The translations under genes and the position numbers were made by a program. Source: JAPHTQ01 sp050295975 (GTDB lineage: Bacteria; Pseudomonadota; Gammaproteobacteria; Thiohalomonadales; Thiohalomonadaceae). Taken from it: 64,000 nucleotides of DNA. Positions within the stretch are counted from its first letter, which is position 1; the number at the start of each line of letters is the position of its first letter. The notes beneath the pieces were generated by a model, which saw only the letters and a list, made by a program, of their open reading frames with translations, was not told where the DNA came from and did not search any database. Below are positions 1 to 7,463 of the stretch, piece by piece. The stretch covers positions 1 to 64,000 of the forward strand of contig JBNKQR010000001.1 in the NCBI GenBank assembly GCA_050295975.1, read 5' to 3'.

Positions 1-8
1 AATAATTC

Positions 9-38
9 TTCTTTGCGCCCTCTGCGTCTTTGCGGTGA
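9..38. repeat. Copy of a widespread CGCAAAGACGCAGAG-type intergenic repeat
   Basis: Read on the minus strand this is a CACCGCAAAGACGCAGAGG-type sequence followed by GCGCAAAGAA. From memory, this short motif is scattered between genes in many unrelated bacterial genomes. It lies just beyond the thiG stop codon. A second partial copy is at 18381-18399. Function unknown. Confidence 0.55.
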
Positions 39-43
39 GATAT

Positions 44-832
44 TTAGAAAAAGGTTCCGTCGATGGGGCTCGATGCGGAGGCATAACGCTTACGCGGAAT
101 ACGCCCGGCTTTGAACGCTTCACGTCCCGCTTCAACCGCTTTCTTCATTGCCGAGGCCATCAGCACCGGATCTTTGGCTCCAGCGATGGCGGTGTTCATC
201 AGCACGCCATCGACACCCAGTTCCATCGCGACAGCAGCATCACTGGCGGTGCCGACACCGGCGTCGACCAGGATCGGGACGTTGGCGTTTTCGACGATGG
301 TGAGGATGTTGTAGGGATTCTGTACACCGAGGCCGGAACCGATGGGTGCGGCCAGCGGCATGACCGCGCAGCAGCCGATCTCTTCCAGGCGCTTGGCCAG
401 GATCGGATCGTCGGAGGTGTAGACCATCACATCGAAGCCGTCCTTGACCAGGATCTCTGCCGCTTCCAGGGTGGCGGTAACGTCGGGGTAGAGGGTCTTT
501 TCATCGCCCAATACCTCCAGCTTGACCAGCTTGTGTCCATCGAGCAGTTCCCGCGCCAGACGACAGGTGCGTACCGCATCTTCGGCGGTGTAGCAGCCTG
601 CGGTGTTGGGCAGGATGGTGTAACGATCGGGCGGCAGCACATCGAGCAGGTTGGGCTCACCCGGGTTCTGACCAATGTTGGAGCGACGGATCGCCACGGT
701 GACGATCTCGGCACCAGCGGCCTCGGTCGCCAGGCGGGTCTCTTCCATGTCTTTGTATTTACCGGTACCGGTGAGGAGGCGGGAGTTGTATTCCACCCCG
801 GCGATGATCAGGGGATCGTTATTCTTGGCCAT
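44..832 (-). CDS. thiG: Thiazole synthase ThiG
   Basis: Cytoplasmic enzyme that builds the thiazole phosphate moiety of thiamine from deoxyxylulose 5-phosphate, dehydroglycine or iminoglycine, and sulfur delivered by ThiS thiocarboxylate. The 262-residue product has the normal family length and a complete TIM-barrel pattern: NPGEPNLLD near residue 57, the Schiff-base lysine in LVKLEVLGD (K104), the PIGSGLGVQN phosphate-binding loop and DAGVGTASDAA. It ends in a typical ThiG tail. The ATG start at 832 gives the expected MAKNNDPLIIAG N-terminus. It follows thiS by 97 bp on the same strand, so the two are probably co-transcribed. No TPP riboswitch is visible upstream. Confidence 0.97.
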   Translation of the reverse strand: MAKNNDPLIIAGVEYNSRLLTGTGKYKDMEETRLATEAAGAEIVTVAIRRSNIGQNPGEPNLLDVLPPDRYTILPNTAGCYTAEDAVRTCRLARELLDGHKLVKLEVLGDEKTLYPDVTATLEAAEILVKDGFDVMVYTSDDPILAKRLEEIGCCAVMPLAAPIGSGLGVQNPYNILTIVENANVPILVDAGVGTASDAAVAMELGVDGVLMNTAIAGAKDPVLMASAMKKAVEAGREAFKAGRIPRKRYASASSPIDGTFF

Positions 833-929
833 GTTCAGTTCCTGGGTCGTTTAGGTGCAGCAACAGGTGCCGCAAAGAGAGGCGATGCGGGATTATAACG
901 TGTGGTTATGGAGGAGACGAAACCGCGTT

Positions 930-1130
930 TCAACCCCCACCGATGGCATGGACAATTTCCACCCTGTCGCCGGGGTGGAGTGTGACATCGGTGTAGATGG
1001 AACGAGGCACGATCTCCAGGTTGACCTCCATGGCGATACGTTTGTCGCCGAGCTCAAGGATTTCGACCAGCTGTGCCGCGGTGCAGTTTTCGGGCACCTC
1101 GAGTGCCTCGCCGTTGAGTAAAATTTGCAT
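930..1130 (-). CDS. thiS: Sulfur carrier protein ThiS
   Basis: A 66-residue ubiquitin-fold sulfur carrier. Its C-terminal glycines are adenylated and converted to a thiocarboxylate that supplies sulfur to ThiG. The sequence shows MQILLNGEALEVPENCTAAQ at the N-terminus, the LHPGDRVEIV segment and an HAIGGG C-terminus. The usual end is GG, so one extra glycine is present. A longer open frame continues upstream to 1439, but it runs through the tRNA-Gly locus in antisense; the ATG at 1128-1130 gives the standard family length. The Shine-Dalgarno is weak. The gene is divergent from tRNA-Gly and is followed by thiG. Confidence 0.95.
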   Translation of the reverse strand: MQILLNGEALEVPENCTAAQLVEILELGDKRIAMEVNLEIVPRSIYTDVTLHPGDRVEIVHAIGGG

Positions 1131-1181
1131 GGACGAAAGACTATCTGGCGTCTGGGTGAGCGTCAACAGATGTAGTTGCGA

Positions 1182-1210
1182 TTGTAGGGCTTTCGTAGCT
1201 GGGCTAGAAT
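1182..1210 (+). promoter_or_regulatory. Candidate sigma70 promoter of tRNA-Gly
   Basis: TTGTAG (1182-1187) and TAGAAT (1205-1210) are separated by 17 bp. The -10 element ends 13 bp before the mature tRNA 5' end. This is a by-eye prediction supported by position. Confidence 0.45.
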
Positions 1211-1223
1211 CCATCGTTCTTTC

Positions 1224-1297
1224 GCGGGTATCGTATATCGGTATTACCTTAGCTTCCCAAGCTAATGAGAGGGGTTCGACTCCCCTTACCCGCTCCA
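1224..1297 (+). tRNA. tRNA-Gly (anticodon CCC)
   Basis: A full cloverleaf can be drawn. The acceptor stem is GCGGGTA / TACCCGC with discriminator T, followed by encoded CCA at 1295-1297. The anticodon stem-loop is TTAGC-TTCCCAA-GCTAA, placing CCC at positions 34-36. The T arm carries GGTTCGACTCC. The length is 74 nt including CCA. The last 20 bp (1279-1298) are repeated exactly at 1501-1520, suggesting this tRNA has been an integration target. Confidence 0.95.
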
Positions 1298-1520
1298 GAT
1301 AAATTTTAGGTTCCGGATAGATCGTGGCCTCAGAACGGCGGGGTTGATGCGCACCGTCCATGGCGCGCACCCTGCGGGCGCACTGAAGTGCGTCCCGTTT
1401 CACTCCAGGTGAAACGGTCGACCAATTTGCCGGGAGCAAATTGGAACAGCGGAGCAGCGCGACGCTGGCCCGTAGGGCAGTGTGCAGGGACGCACACTGT
1501 ACTCCCCTTACCCGCTCCAG
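1279..1520 (+). repeat. 20-bp direct repeat of the tRNA-Gly 3' end bounding a 202-bp insert (att-like)
   Basis: The 20 bp at 1279-1298 (T-arm 3' half, acceptor strand, CCA and one base) recur without a mismatch at 1501-1520. Between them lie 202 bp with no credible gene. Site-specific integrases that use tRNA 3' ends leave this arrangement: an intact tRNA at one edge and a short tRNA 3' copy at the other. No integrase gene is present, so this would be a decayed or non-autonomous remnant. A local duplication is an alternative. Confidence 0.6.
1379..1499. other. Tandem chain of perfect small hairpins
   Basis: Six consecutive inverted repeats fill this stretch almost without gaps. They are 1379-1384/1387-1392 (6 bp), 1395-1403/1409-1417 (9 bp, 5-nt loop), 1422-1430/1436-1444 (9 bp, 5-nt loop), 1455-1459/1463-1467 (5 bp), 1468-1471/1475-1478 (4 bp) and 1478-1485/1492-1499 (8 bp, 6-nt loop). 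All stems are perfect. The density is far beyond ordinary intergenic DNA here. It sits inside the tRNA-Gly direct repeat. I do not recognise a named RNA family; a structured RNA or a dispersed palindromic repeat are both possible. Confidence 0.6.
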
Positions 1521-1535
1521 TTATTCCAGCAATAA

Positions 1536-1561
1536 AAAAGCCCGCCATTGGCGGGCTTTTT
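1536..1561 (-). terminator. Rho-independent terminator
   Basis: GCCCGCC-ATT-GGCGGGC (stem 1540-1546/1550-1556) is flanked by A and T runs, so it could act in both directions. It lies 20 bp past the stop codon of the minus-strand gene at 1581-2381. Confidence 0.85.
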
Positions 1562-1580
1562 ACATTACTCAGTTGATATC

Positions 1581-2381
1581 TCAGGCAGCTTTGCCTGGTA
1601 CCTCGAAGTTGCGCTGAGTCAGCAGGTCGGTGCCACACTGGAGGGTTTCGAACCAGTCGAGGAATTTGCCGACATCCTTGCCCTCAAAGCGCGCACCATG
1701 TTGGGGCACGATCATCTTCACGTCGAGGGTGCGAATCATGTTGACCCAGAAGCGGCAGACCTTGTTACCGTTCATGTAGCGACGGTGGAAGCCGAGCATC
1801 TTCGGAATGTGGGCATCGAAATCCTTCACCGGCATGCCACACTCTGCTTCCGGTACGCCGGAGGTGCCCACGTCGCCGCTGAACAAAATCTTGCTGATCG
1901 GGTCGTAGAAGTGGAAGTTACCTTCAGAGTGGAGGAAGTGGGCAGGCAGGGCCTTGAAGGCTGCGCCGCCGATTGAGATGTCCATGCCCTGGTCGGGGAT
2001 ACCGATCAAGCGGCCCTTGGTAGCACCGGGTGAGCAGAAATGGGGAACAAAGCGTTTCCACAGCTCGGGTACAACGACCTTGGCACTGGTGCCGACCAGC
2101 CATTTATTCAGGGAGGCTACAATGTCCGGGTCCTGGTGTGAGGCGATGACGAAGTCCAGGTTCTTGGGGAAGACGTATTCACCGATGCCAAGGAACAGGC
2201 GGGTATAGGTGAGGTTACCGCCCGGGTCGATCAGCGCGGCATGTTCGTTGTTTACAATGAGGAACTGGTTGGCCTGGACGGTTTCAGTGGCCCCGTCATT
2301 GGCGCTGTTCTTGTCGTCACGGACCAAATCATTAAAGGCAATACACTTGTGGTGGCCGTTGTCAAAGAGGGTAATGGACAT
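1581..2381 (-). CDS. ODP-type (oxygen-binding diiron-like) metallo-beta-lactamase-fold protein
   Basis: A 266-residue single-domain protein resembling the metallo-beta-lactamase half of flavodiiron proteins, the ODP group, which binds a diiron centre and can act as an oxygen or redox sensor. Candidate metal ligands are H82 and D84 (with D86) in SHQDPD, H151 in AHFLHSEGN, D170 in LFSGDVG and H228 in VPQHGARF. The canonical HxExD motif of flavodiiron reductases is HQDPD here, and there is no flavodoxin domain. The open frame extends upstream to 3017 over unrelated sequence; the ATG at 2381 gives a sensible N-terminus (MSITLFDNGHHKCIAFNDL). Role inferred from fold only; a hydrolase cannot be excluded. 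Confidence 0.75.
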   Translation of the reverse strand: MSITLFDNGHHKCIAFNDLVRDDKNSANDGATETVQANQFLIVNNEHAALIDPGGNLTYTRLFLGIGEYVFPKNLDFVIASHQDPDIVASLNKWLVGTSAKVVVPELWKRFVPHFCSPGATKGRLIGIPDQGMDISIGGAAFKALPAHFLHSEGNFHFYDPISKILFSGDVGTSGVPEAECGMPVKDFDAHIPKMLGFHRRYMNGNKVCRFWVNMIRTLDVKMIVPQHGARFEGKDVGKFLDWFETLQCGTDLLTQRNFEVPGKAA

Positions 2382-2569
2382 AATGGCATCCCGAAATAAA
2401 TAGTTAAAATCAATTAAACCAGCAGGACTCTCTAATAATAGCCGTGATGAGAATTGGAGCCTATGCTGAAACAGTCGAAAATGGTCGTGTAGACTAGCAC
2501 TTATCCCGGAGATTGTTAAGGGTTTGTGACACCAATAACCCCTGTAAATACAGGGTTCGGAGAGCATCA

Positions 2570-4912
2570 ATGAAGCGGGTATTGAAATGGATTGTGGCGG
2601 GAGCAGGTGTGCTGCTAGGGCTGGTAGTGGTGGCGGTGATTGCGGCGAGTGTGCTGGTAAATCCCAATGACTACCGGGATACCATCTCCGACAAGGTGCG
2701 TGACGCCACCGGCAGGGAGCTGAAAATAGAGGGGGATATCCACCTCTCCTTCTTCCCCTGGCTGGGACTGGAGTTGGGTAAGCTGGAGCTAGGTAACGCC
2801 AAAGGGTTTGGCAAAGCCCCATTTGCCAGTATTGGCGCCGCCGAGGCCCGGGTGAAGATTCTGCCCCTGCTCTCTGGCAAGGTGGAGATGGATAAGGTGG
2901 TGCTGAACGGCCTGCAGCTACAACTGGTGCGACGCGCCGACGGGACGGCAAACTGGGATGATCTGGCTGGCAAGGGTGAGGCCAAAGCAGAAAAGCCTGC
3001 TGCTGGAAAACCGGCAAAACCCACCCCGCCAGGGCAAAAACTGGCCGCCCTGGCCATTGGCGGTGTTGAGATCAGCAATGCCAGCGTGGTGTGGCAGGAC
3101 GATATGGCGAAGCAGCGGGTTGCCCTCAGTGAGTTCAACCTGAGTAGTGGTGCGATCAGCCTGGAGCAGCCCATTCCACTGAGTATTAGCGGCAAGGTGG
3201 ATAGCAGCAATCCTGCGCTCAAGGCTGCTATTGATCTGAAAACCGTGATCGGCCTCGATTTGAATCAGGAGCGCTATCGTCTTGATGAACTGGTGCTGAG
3301 TCTGGATGCCAACGGCAAAATAATCCCCGGCGGCAAGGCGGTTCTTACCCTGGGTGGTAATGTCGCCGCCGACCTCAAACAGCAGACCGCTAGCGTCAAG
3401 CAGCTCTCCCTCAAGGGCATGGGGGTAACACTCACGGGTGACCTGGACGCGGGAAATATCATGGCAAAGCCCACCGCCGCAGGGAAGGTGAAGCTGGTAC
3501 TTACCGATCCGCAGGCCCTTTCAGCCGTAGTGGCACTACCACCTGAACTGAATAAAGCGGCGTTAACCGGTGGCAGTGTAGATGCTGACTTCCGTGTTGA
3601 TCTGGGCAAGGCGCAGTCTTTGAAACTGGCACCGCTCAAACTTGATGCCATGGGGTTAGTGCTGACAGTCAGGGCCAGTGGTAAGCAGATCATCGACAAT
3701 CCTTCCTTCAGTGGCGACCTCGCCAGCGGGGAATTTGTACCGCGATTGCTAATGAAAAATGCAGGTGTCGCACCGCCTGAGATGGCCGACCCCAGTGCCA
3801 TGGGCAAGGCGAAACTCTCTGCTAATTTCAATGCTGGATTGGATTCTGTTGCACTGGATAATCTCAAGTTGCAGCTGGATAACACCAATCTCAGTGGCAC
3901 TGCCTCCGTGAAAAATTTCAAGGCCCCCGTGATCCGTTATCAGCTTGCGCTAGATGGCATTGATGCGGATCGTTACCTGCCGCCACCCAGTGATAAGCCT
4001 GCACCGAAGGCGACCCCGGCTACTGCAGCCGCAGCGGCGGCGACAACACTACCGTTAAAACTGCTGCGTAGCCTCGACATCGATGGCACCTTCAAGGTCA
4101 GCAAGGTCAAGGTGATGAATCTCAGTAGCACCAACATCGTTGCCACGGTGCGCGCCGCGAAAGGCAAGTTCCGCGTGAAGCCGCTGGGGGCAAAACTCTA
4201 CAAGGGAAGTTATGCCGGTGATTTGAGTTTTGACGTGACGGGCAAGACCCCTGTCATTGGGATGAACGAAAAGCTCACCGGTGTCGAGGCCGGGCCGCTG
4301 CTTAAAGACTTCATGGGCAAAGATTACGTGACCGGTAAGGCTAACCTGGCAGTGAAGATGAGTGCCAAAGGTATCGACCCGATGGCGATACGAAAGAGTC
4401 TCAATGGTAAGGGTAATTTCAGCTTTGAGAACGGACAGGTTAAAGGGGTGAATATTGGTCACCTGATTCGCGTTGCCTACGCCAAGGTGAAAAAACAATC
4501 TGAGCCCAAAGAGGAAACTAAAGATACCGATTTTGCCGATCTGAAAGGTAGTTTTACCGCGAAGAATGGGCTGGTTACGACCAGGGATCTCTATGCACGT
4601 TCACCGCTATTCCAGGTGAAGGGGAAAGGGAACGCGAATCTGGTAAACGAGAAACTGGATATGCGGCTTGAGACTACCGTCGTTGGTAATCTGCAGGATG
4701 CGGCGAGTCAGAGCATCGGAGAACTAAAAGGCACCATGATTCCGATCACCATCAAGGGAAAATTTAGTGATCCATCCTTTGGTGTCGACGTGGAGTCGGT
4801 GCTACGCGCACGTGCAAAGAAAAAGGTGGATAAGGCGGTCAAGAAAGAGAAGAAAAAATTGGAAGAAGATCTGAAAAACAAGCTCAAAGATGCATTCAAG
4901 TTAAAGCTGTAA
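2570..4912 (+). CDS. AsmA family protein
   Basis: A 780-residue member of the AsmA/TAM-like family. These proteins are anchored in the inner membrane, span the periplasm and are linked to outer-membrane lipid homeostasis. There is one N-terminal membrane segment (about residues 5-28), then the diagnostic N-terminal AsmA pattern (DYRDTISDKVRDATGRELKI). A low-complexity Ala/Pro/Lys linker follows at about residues 130-150, another Ala-rich linker near 480-500, and the conserved C-terminal AsmA region around GKGNFSFENGQVKGVNIG. The tail is very rich in lysine. The ATG at 2570 is chosen over an upstream start at 2513 because GGAGAG lies 6 bp ahead and it begins with the signal anchor. The stop overlaps the mutY start by one base. 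Confidence 0.92.
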   Translation: MKRVLKWIVAGAGVLLGLVVVAVIAASVLVNPNDYRDTISDKVRDATGRELKIEGDIHLSFFPWLGLELGKLELGNAKGFGKAPFASIGAAEARVKILPLLSGKVEMDKVVLNGLQLQLVRRADGTANWDDLAGKGEAKAEKPAAGKPAKPTPPGQKLAALAIGGVEISNASVVWQDDMAKQRVALSEFNLSSGAISLEQPIPLSISGKVDSSNPALKAAIDLKTVIGLDLNQERYRLDELVLSLDANGKIIPGGKAVLTLGGNVAADLKQQTASVKQLSLKGMGVTLTGDLDAGNIMAKPTAAGKVKLVLTDPQALSAVVALPPELNKAALTGGSVDADFRVDLGKAQSLKLAPLKLDAMGLVLTVRASGKQIIDNPSFSGDLASGEFVPRLLMKNAGVAPPEMADPSAMGKAKLSANFNAGLDSVALDNLKLQLDNTNLSGTASVKNFKAPVIRYQLALDGIDADRYLPPPSDKPAPKATPATAAAAAATTLPLKLLRSLDIDGTFKVSKVKVMNLSSTNIVATVRAAKGKFRVKPLGAKLYKGSYAGDLSFDVTGKTPVIGMNEKLTGVEAGPLLKDFMGKDYVTGKANLAVKMSAKGIDPMAIRKSLNGKGNFSFENGQVKGVNIGHLIRVAYAKVKKQSEPKEETKDTDFADLKGSFTAKNGLVTTRDLYARSPLFQVKGKGNANLVNEKLDMRLETTVVGNLQDAASQSIGELKGTMIPITIKGKFSDPSFGVDVESVLRARAKKKVDKAVKKEKKKLEEDLKNKLKDAFKLKL

Positions 4913-5970
4913 TGAATGATTTCGCCCGTCGTCTTCTGGCGTGGTACGACAGGCACGGACGCCACGATCTCCCCTGGCAAAAGCAGCCCACACCCTACCG
5001 GGTGTGGGTCTCCGAGGTGATGTTGCAACAGACCCAGGTTGCCACCGTCATTCCCTATTTTGAGCGGTTCATGGAGCGCTTTCCCGATGTGGATGCGTTG
5101 GCCAGTGGCTCACTGGATGAAGTGCTGGCCCATTGGAGCGGACTCGGTTATTACAGTCGTGCCCGTAACCTGCACAAGGCGGCGCAACTTATCCGCGATG
5201 AACACCGTGGTGAATTTCCCCAGCAACTGGAAACAGTGATGGCATTGCCCGGTATCGGCCGTTCCACCGCCGGGGCGATCCTCGCCCTCGCCTGTGATCA
5301 ACATCAGACGATCCTCGACGGCAACGTCAAACGGGTGTTAAGTCGTTTCCATGCAATCGAGGGTTGGCCGGGTAAGCGCGAAGTGGAGCAGCGCCTGTGG
5401 CAACTGGCTGAGGCCAGCACACCGAATAAACGTACGGCGGACTACACCCAGGCGATTATGGATCTTGGCGCCACGCTCTGTAGCCGCAGCAGACCCCGTT
5501 GTGATGAGTGCCCAGTGAGTAGCGCATGTATCGCCCATGCACAGGGTAACGTTGCAGCATTCCCCGGCAAGAAGCCGCGCAAGACGTTGCCGCAAAGAAA
5601 AACACAGATGTTATTACTGCAGAACAGAGAGGGTGAACTGTTGTTGCAGCAGCGACCGCCAAGCGGGATATGGGGTGGGCTTTGGTCTGCGCCTGAGTGT
5701 CCCCATGAAGAGGACATTACCCGATGGTGTCGTGATGAGCTGGGGCTGGACCTGATCGGGTGTGACGAGTGGTCGCCAATACGTCACACCTTCAGTCATT
5801 TTCAGTTGGAAATACTTCCACATCACTGTCGGGTTGAGTCCACAGAACCGGGCGGAATTATGGAACCGACCGGCCTGGTCTGGTATAAAAGCCGCTCTCT
5901 GGAACAACTGGGCCTGCCCGCGCCGGTGAAAAAATTGCTGGGCAGACTGACTGATATTCACGAGGAGTAA
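4912..5970 (+). CDS. mutY: A/G-specific adenine glycosylase MutY
   Basis: Base-excision repair glycosylase that removes adenine mispaired with 8-oxoguanine. The 352 residues contain the helix-hairpin-helix GPD domain with LPGIGRSTAGAI (112-123), catalytic E35 in SEVMLQQTQ and catalytic D136 in ILDGNVKRVL. A [4Fe-4S] loop has cysteines 190, 197, 200 and 206 in C-x6-C-x2-C-x5-C spacing. The C-terminal NUDIX-like 8-oxoG recognition domain starts near residue 230. The start overlaps the stop of the AsmA gene (TAATG). yggX follows 4 bp later, the same pairing as in enteric bacteria. Confidence 0.97.
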   Translation: MNDFARRLLAWYDRHGRHDLPWQKQPTPYRVWVSEVMLQQTQVATVIPYFERFMERFPDVDALASGSLDEVLAHWSGLGYYSRARNLHKAAQLIRDEHRGEFPQQLETVMALPGIGRSTAGAILALACDQHQTILDGNVKRVLSRFHAIEGWPGKREVEQRLWQLAEASTPNKRTADYTQAIMDLGATLCSRSRPRCDECPVSSACIAHAQGNVAAFPGKKPRKTLPQRKTQMLLLQNREGELLLQQRPPSGIWGGLWSAPECPHEEDITRWCRDELGLDLIGCDEWSPIRHTFSHFQLEILPHHCRVESTEPGGIMEPTGLVWYKSRSLEQLGLPAPVKKLLGRLTDIHEE

Positions 5971-5974
5971 ATTA

Positions 5975-6247
5975 ATGACCCGTATGGTGCAGTGTGCAAA
6001 GCTGGGTAATGAGGCCGAGGGTCTGGAGCGTCAGCCCTATCCCGGTGATCTGGGTAAACGTATCTTTGAAAACATCTCCAAGGAAGCCTGGCAGATGTGG
6101 TTGCGTCAGCAGACCATGATGATCAACGAATACCGTCTGACCCCCATCGATCCGAACCACCGTAAAATGCTCGAAGAGGCAATGATCAGTTTCCTCTTCA
6201 ATGAGGGCGGCAACGAGCCAGAAGGTTTCACACCTCCTAAAGCCTGA
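5975..6247 (+). CDS. yggX: Fe(2+)-trafficking protein YggX
   Basis: A 90-residue cytoplasmic protein that protects iron-sulfur clusters and is linked to iron traffic and oxidative stress. The family signature is complete: RMVQCAKLGNEAEGL with its conserved cysteine (C7), PYPGDLGKRIFENIS, AWQMWLRQQTMMINEYRL, and a C-terminus ending GNEPEGFTPPKA. GAGGAG precedes the ATG. The linkage to mutY, an iron-sulfur enzyme, is conserved in gammaproteobacteria. Confidence 0.97.
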   Translation: MTRMVQCAKLGNEAEGLERQPYPGDLGKRIFENISKEAWQMWLRQQTMMINEYRLTPIDPNHRKMLEEAMISFLFNEGGNEPEGFTPPKA

Positions 6248-6275
6248 ACCATGGCGCTTCGGCGCCTATAGGCTC

Positions 6276-6304
6276 TTGACTTCGGCCGTCGCAAACGCTT
6301 AAAT
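6276..6304 (+). promoter_or_regulatory. Sigma70 promoter of tRNA-Phe
   Basis: TTGACT (6276-6281), 17-bp spacer, TTAAAT (6299-6304), followed by a GC-rich discriminator GGGCGG typical of stringently controlled stable-RNA promoters. It lies 48 bp before the mature tRNA. Confidence 0.65.
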
Positions 6305-6351
6305 GGGCGGCCTTCGCGGCACCACCTATAGTCCGAAGTAAAAAAATCAAA

Positions 6352-6427
6352 GGCCGGGTAGCTCAGTTGGTAGAGCAGGGGATTGAAAATCCCCGTGTCG
6401 GCGGTTCGATTCCGTCCCCGGCCACCA
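6352..6427 (+). tRNA. tRNA-Phe (anticodon GAA)
   Basis: The acceptor stem is GGCCGGG / CCCGGCC with discriminator A and encoded CCA at 6425-6427. The D arm contains AGCTCAGTTGGTAGAGC. The anticodon arm is GGGGA-TTGAAAA-TCCCC, giving GAA. The T arm carries GGTTCGATTCC. The length is 76 nt, and all stems pair fully. Confidence 0.97.
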
Positions 6428-6461
6428 TTCATCCACTTCAAATACCACCATCCCAAATCCT

Positions 6462-6653
6462 ATGAATAGCGAGCAGCTCAGCCAGTGCATCGAAGCCCTT
6501 TGCCAGTGTGGTTGTGACGCCGTACGCGCCACCATTACCGCAATGGAGAGTGGTGTTGTTGTGCCTCAGGTAGCGACTCTCAGTGAGGAAGAGCAGAAAA
6601 TCGTTCTTTCTGAGTTGAAGGCGGTAATGGCTGTCTACGACGATAGAAGCTGA
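6462..6653 (+). CDS. Small conserved-looking hypothetical protein
   Basis: A 63-residue acidic protein directly after tRNA-Phe and before rph. It has three cysteines near the N-terminus in an IEALCQCGCDAVRATI context, then a predicted helical half with TLSEEEQKIVLSELKAVMAVY. No signal peptide or membrane segment. I do not recognise a family. The composition looks like a real compact helical protein, and no competing frame exists, but there is no clear Shine-Dalgarno before the ATG. A CGAGCG/CGCTCG hairpin at 6673-6690 follows it. Confidence 0.6.
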   Translation: MNSEQLSQCIEALCQCGCDAVRATITAMESGVVVPQVATLSEEEQKIVLSELKAVMAVYDDRS

Positions 6654-6743
6654 AGCCCCTTCCATAATCCCTCGAGCGTAGTCCCGCTCGTCACCCATTC
6701 TCCGCTACAATACCCGCCCGATTCTTGAACAAGGCAGGTTCCC

Positions 6744-7460
6744 ATGCGTCCTAGCGGCCGTCAGCCCGATGAATTACGTTCCATCCGCATTACCCGCAAT
6801 TACACCAAGCACGCCGAAGGTTCAGTGCTGGTGGAGTTTGGCGATACCAAGGTGCTGTGCAACGCCACGGTAGAGGAGCGGGTGCCGCGTTTCCTCAATG
6901 GTAAGGGGCAGGGCTGGGTGACCGCCGAATACGGCATGTTGCCGCGGGCCACCGGTAACCGGATGGGGCGTGAGGCGGCACAGGGTAAACAGGGCGGACG
7001 CACCATGGAGATCCAGCGCCTGATCGGTCGCTCCCTGCGGGCGGTAGTCGATCTGGCCGCACTGGGCGAACGCACCATCACCCTCGACTGCGATGTGATC
7101 CAGGCCGATGGCGGGACCCGCACCGCCTCAATTACTGGTGCCTACGTGGCGCTGGCAGATGCGGTGGCGCATCTCAAGGTGAAAAAGTTGATCAAAAAAG
7201 ATCCTCTGCATGGTCATCTTGCCTCGGTATCAGTGGGAATTTTCGATGGTACCCCGGTGCTTGACCTCGATTACGCTGAGGACTCCAATGCAGAGACCGA
7301 CATGAACGTGGTGATGAATGATGGCGGTGCATTTATTGAAGTGCAGGGCACCGCTGAAGGCCACGCCTTCCGTCGTGAAGAGATGGATGCGATGCTCGAC
7401 CTGGCACAAAAGGGCATCGCGGAATTGATCGAACACCAGCATGCCGCGCTGAAGGGTTAA
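6744..7460 (+). CDS. rph: Ribonuclease PH
   Basis: Phosphate-dependent 3'-5' exoribonuclease that trims tRNA 3' ends. The 238 residues match the full family: MRPSGRQPDELRSIRITRNY at the start, then EERVPRFLNGKGQGWVTAEY, LPRATGNRMGREAAQGKQGG and the phosphate-binding RTMEIQRLIGRSLRAVVDL. Acidic residues follow in LDCDVIQADGGTRTASITGA and DLDYAEDSNAETDMNVVM. GGCAGG precedes the ATG, and a TACAAT at 6706-6711 could be its -10 element. It starts a tightly packed run rph-rdgB-hemW-rof. Confidence 0.97.
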   Translation: MRPSGRQPDELRSIRITRNYTKHAEGSVLVEFGDTKVLCNATVEERVPRFLNGKGQGWVTAEYGMLPRATGNRMGREAAQGKQGGRTMEIQRLIGRSLRAVVDLAALGERTITLDCDVIQADGGTRTASITGAYVALADAVAHLKVKKLIKKDPLHGHLASVSVGIFDGTPVLDLDYAEDSNAETDMNVVMNDGGAFIEVQGTAEGHAFRREEMDAMLDLAQKGIAELIEHQHAALKG

Positions 7461-7463
7461 ACA

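Noticed and set aside
35..898. 287-codon open frame on the plus strand over thiG
   Set aside because: It is the complement shadow of a complete, well-conserved thiG; its translation is His/Gly/Asp-rich with no family features.
1330..1638. Open frame across the hairpin chain and terminator (minus strand, 102 codons)
   Set aside because: It runs through the terminator and the tRNA 3'-end repeat and has no ribosome binding site; it may merely reflect the repeat's composition.
2382..3017. N-terminal extension of the ODP-like gene up to 3017
   Set aside because: Over 200 Pro/Arg-rich residues antisense to the AsmA gene; the family length is met from the ATG at 2381.
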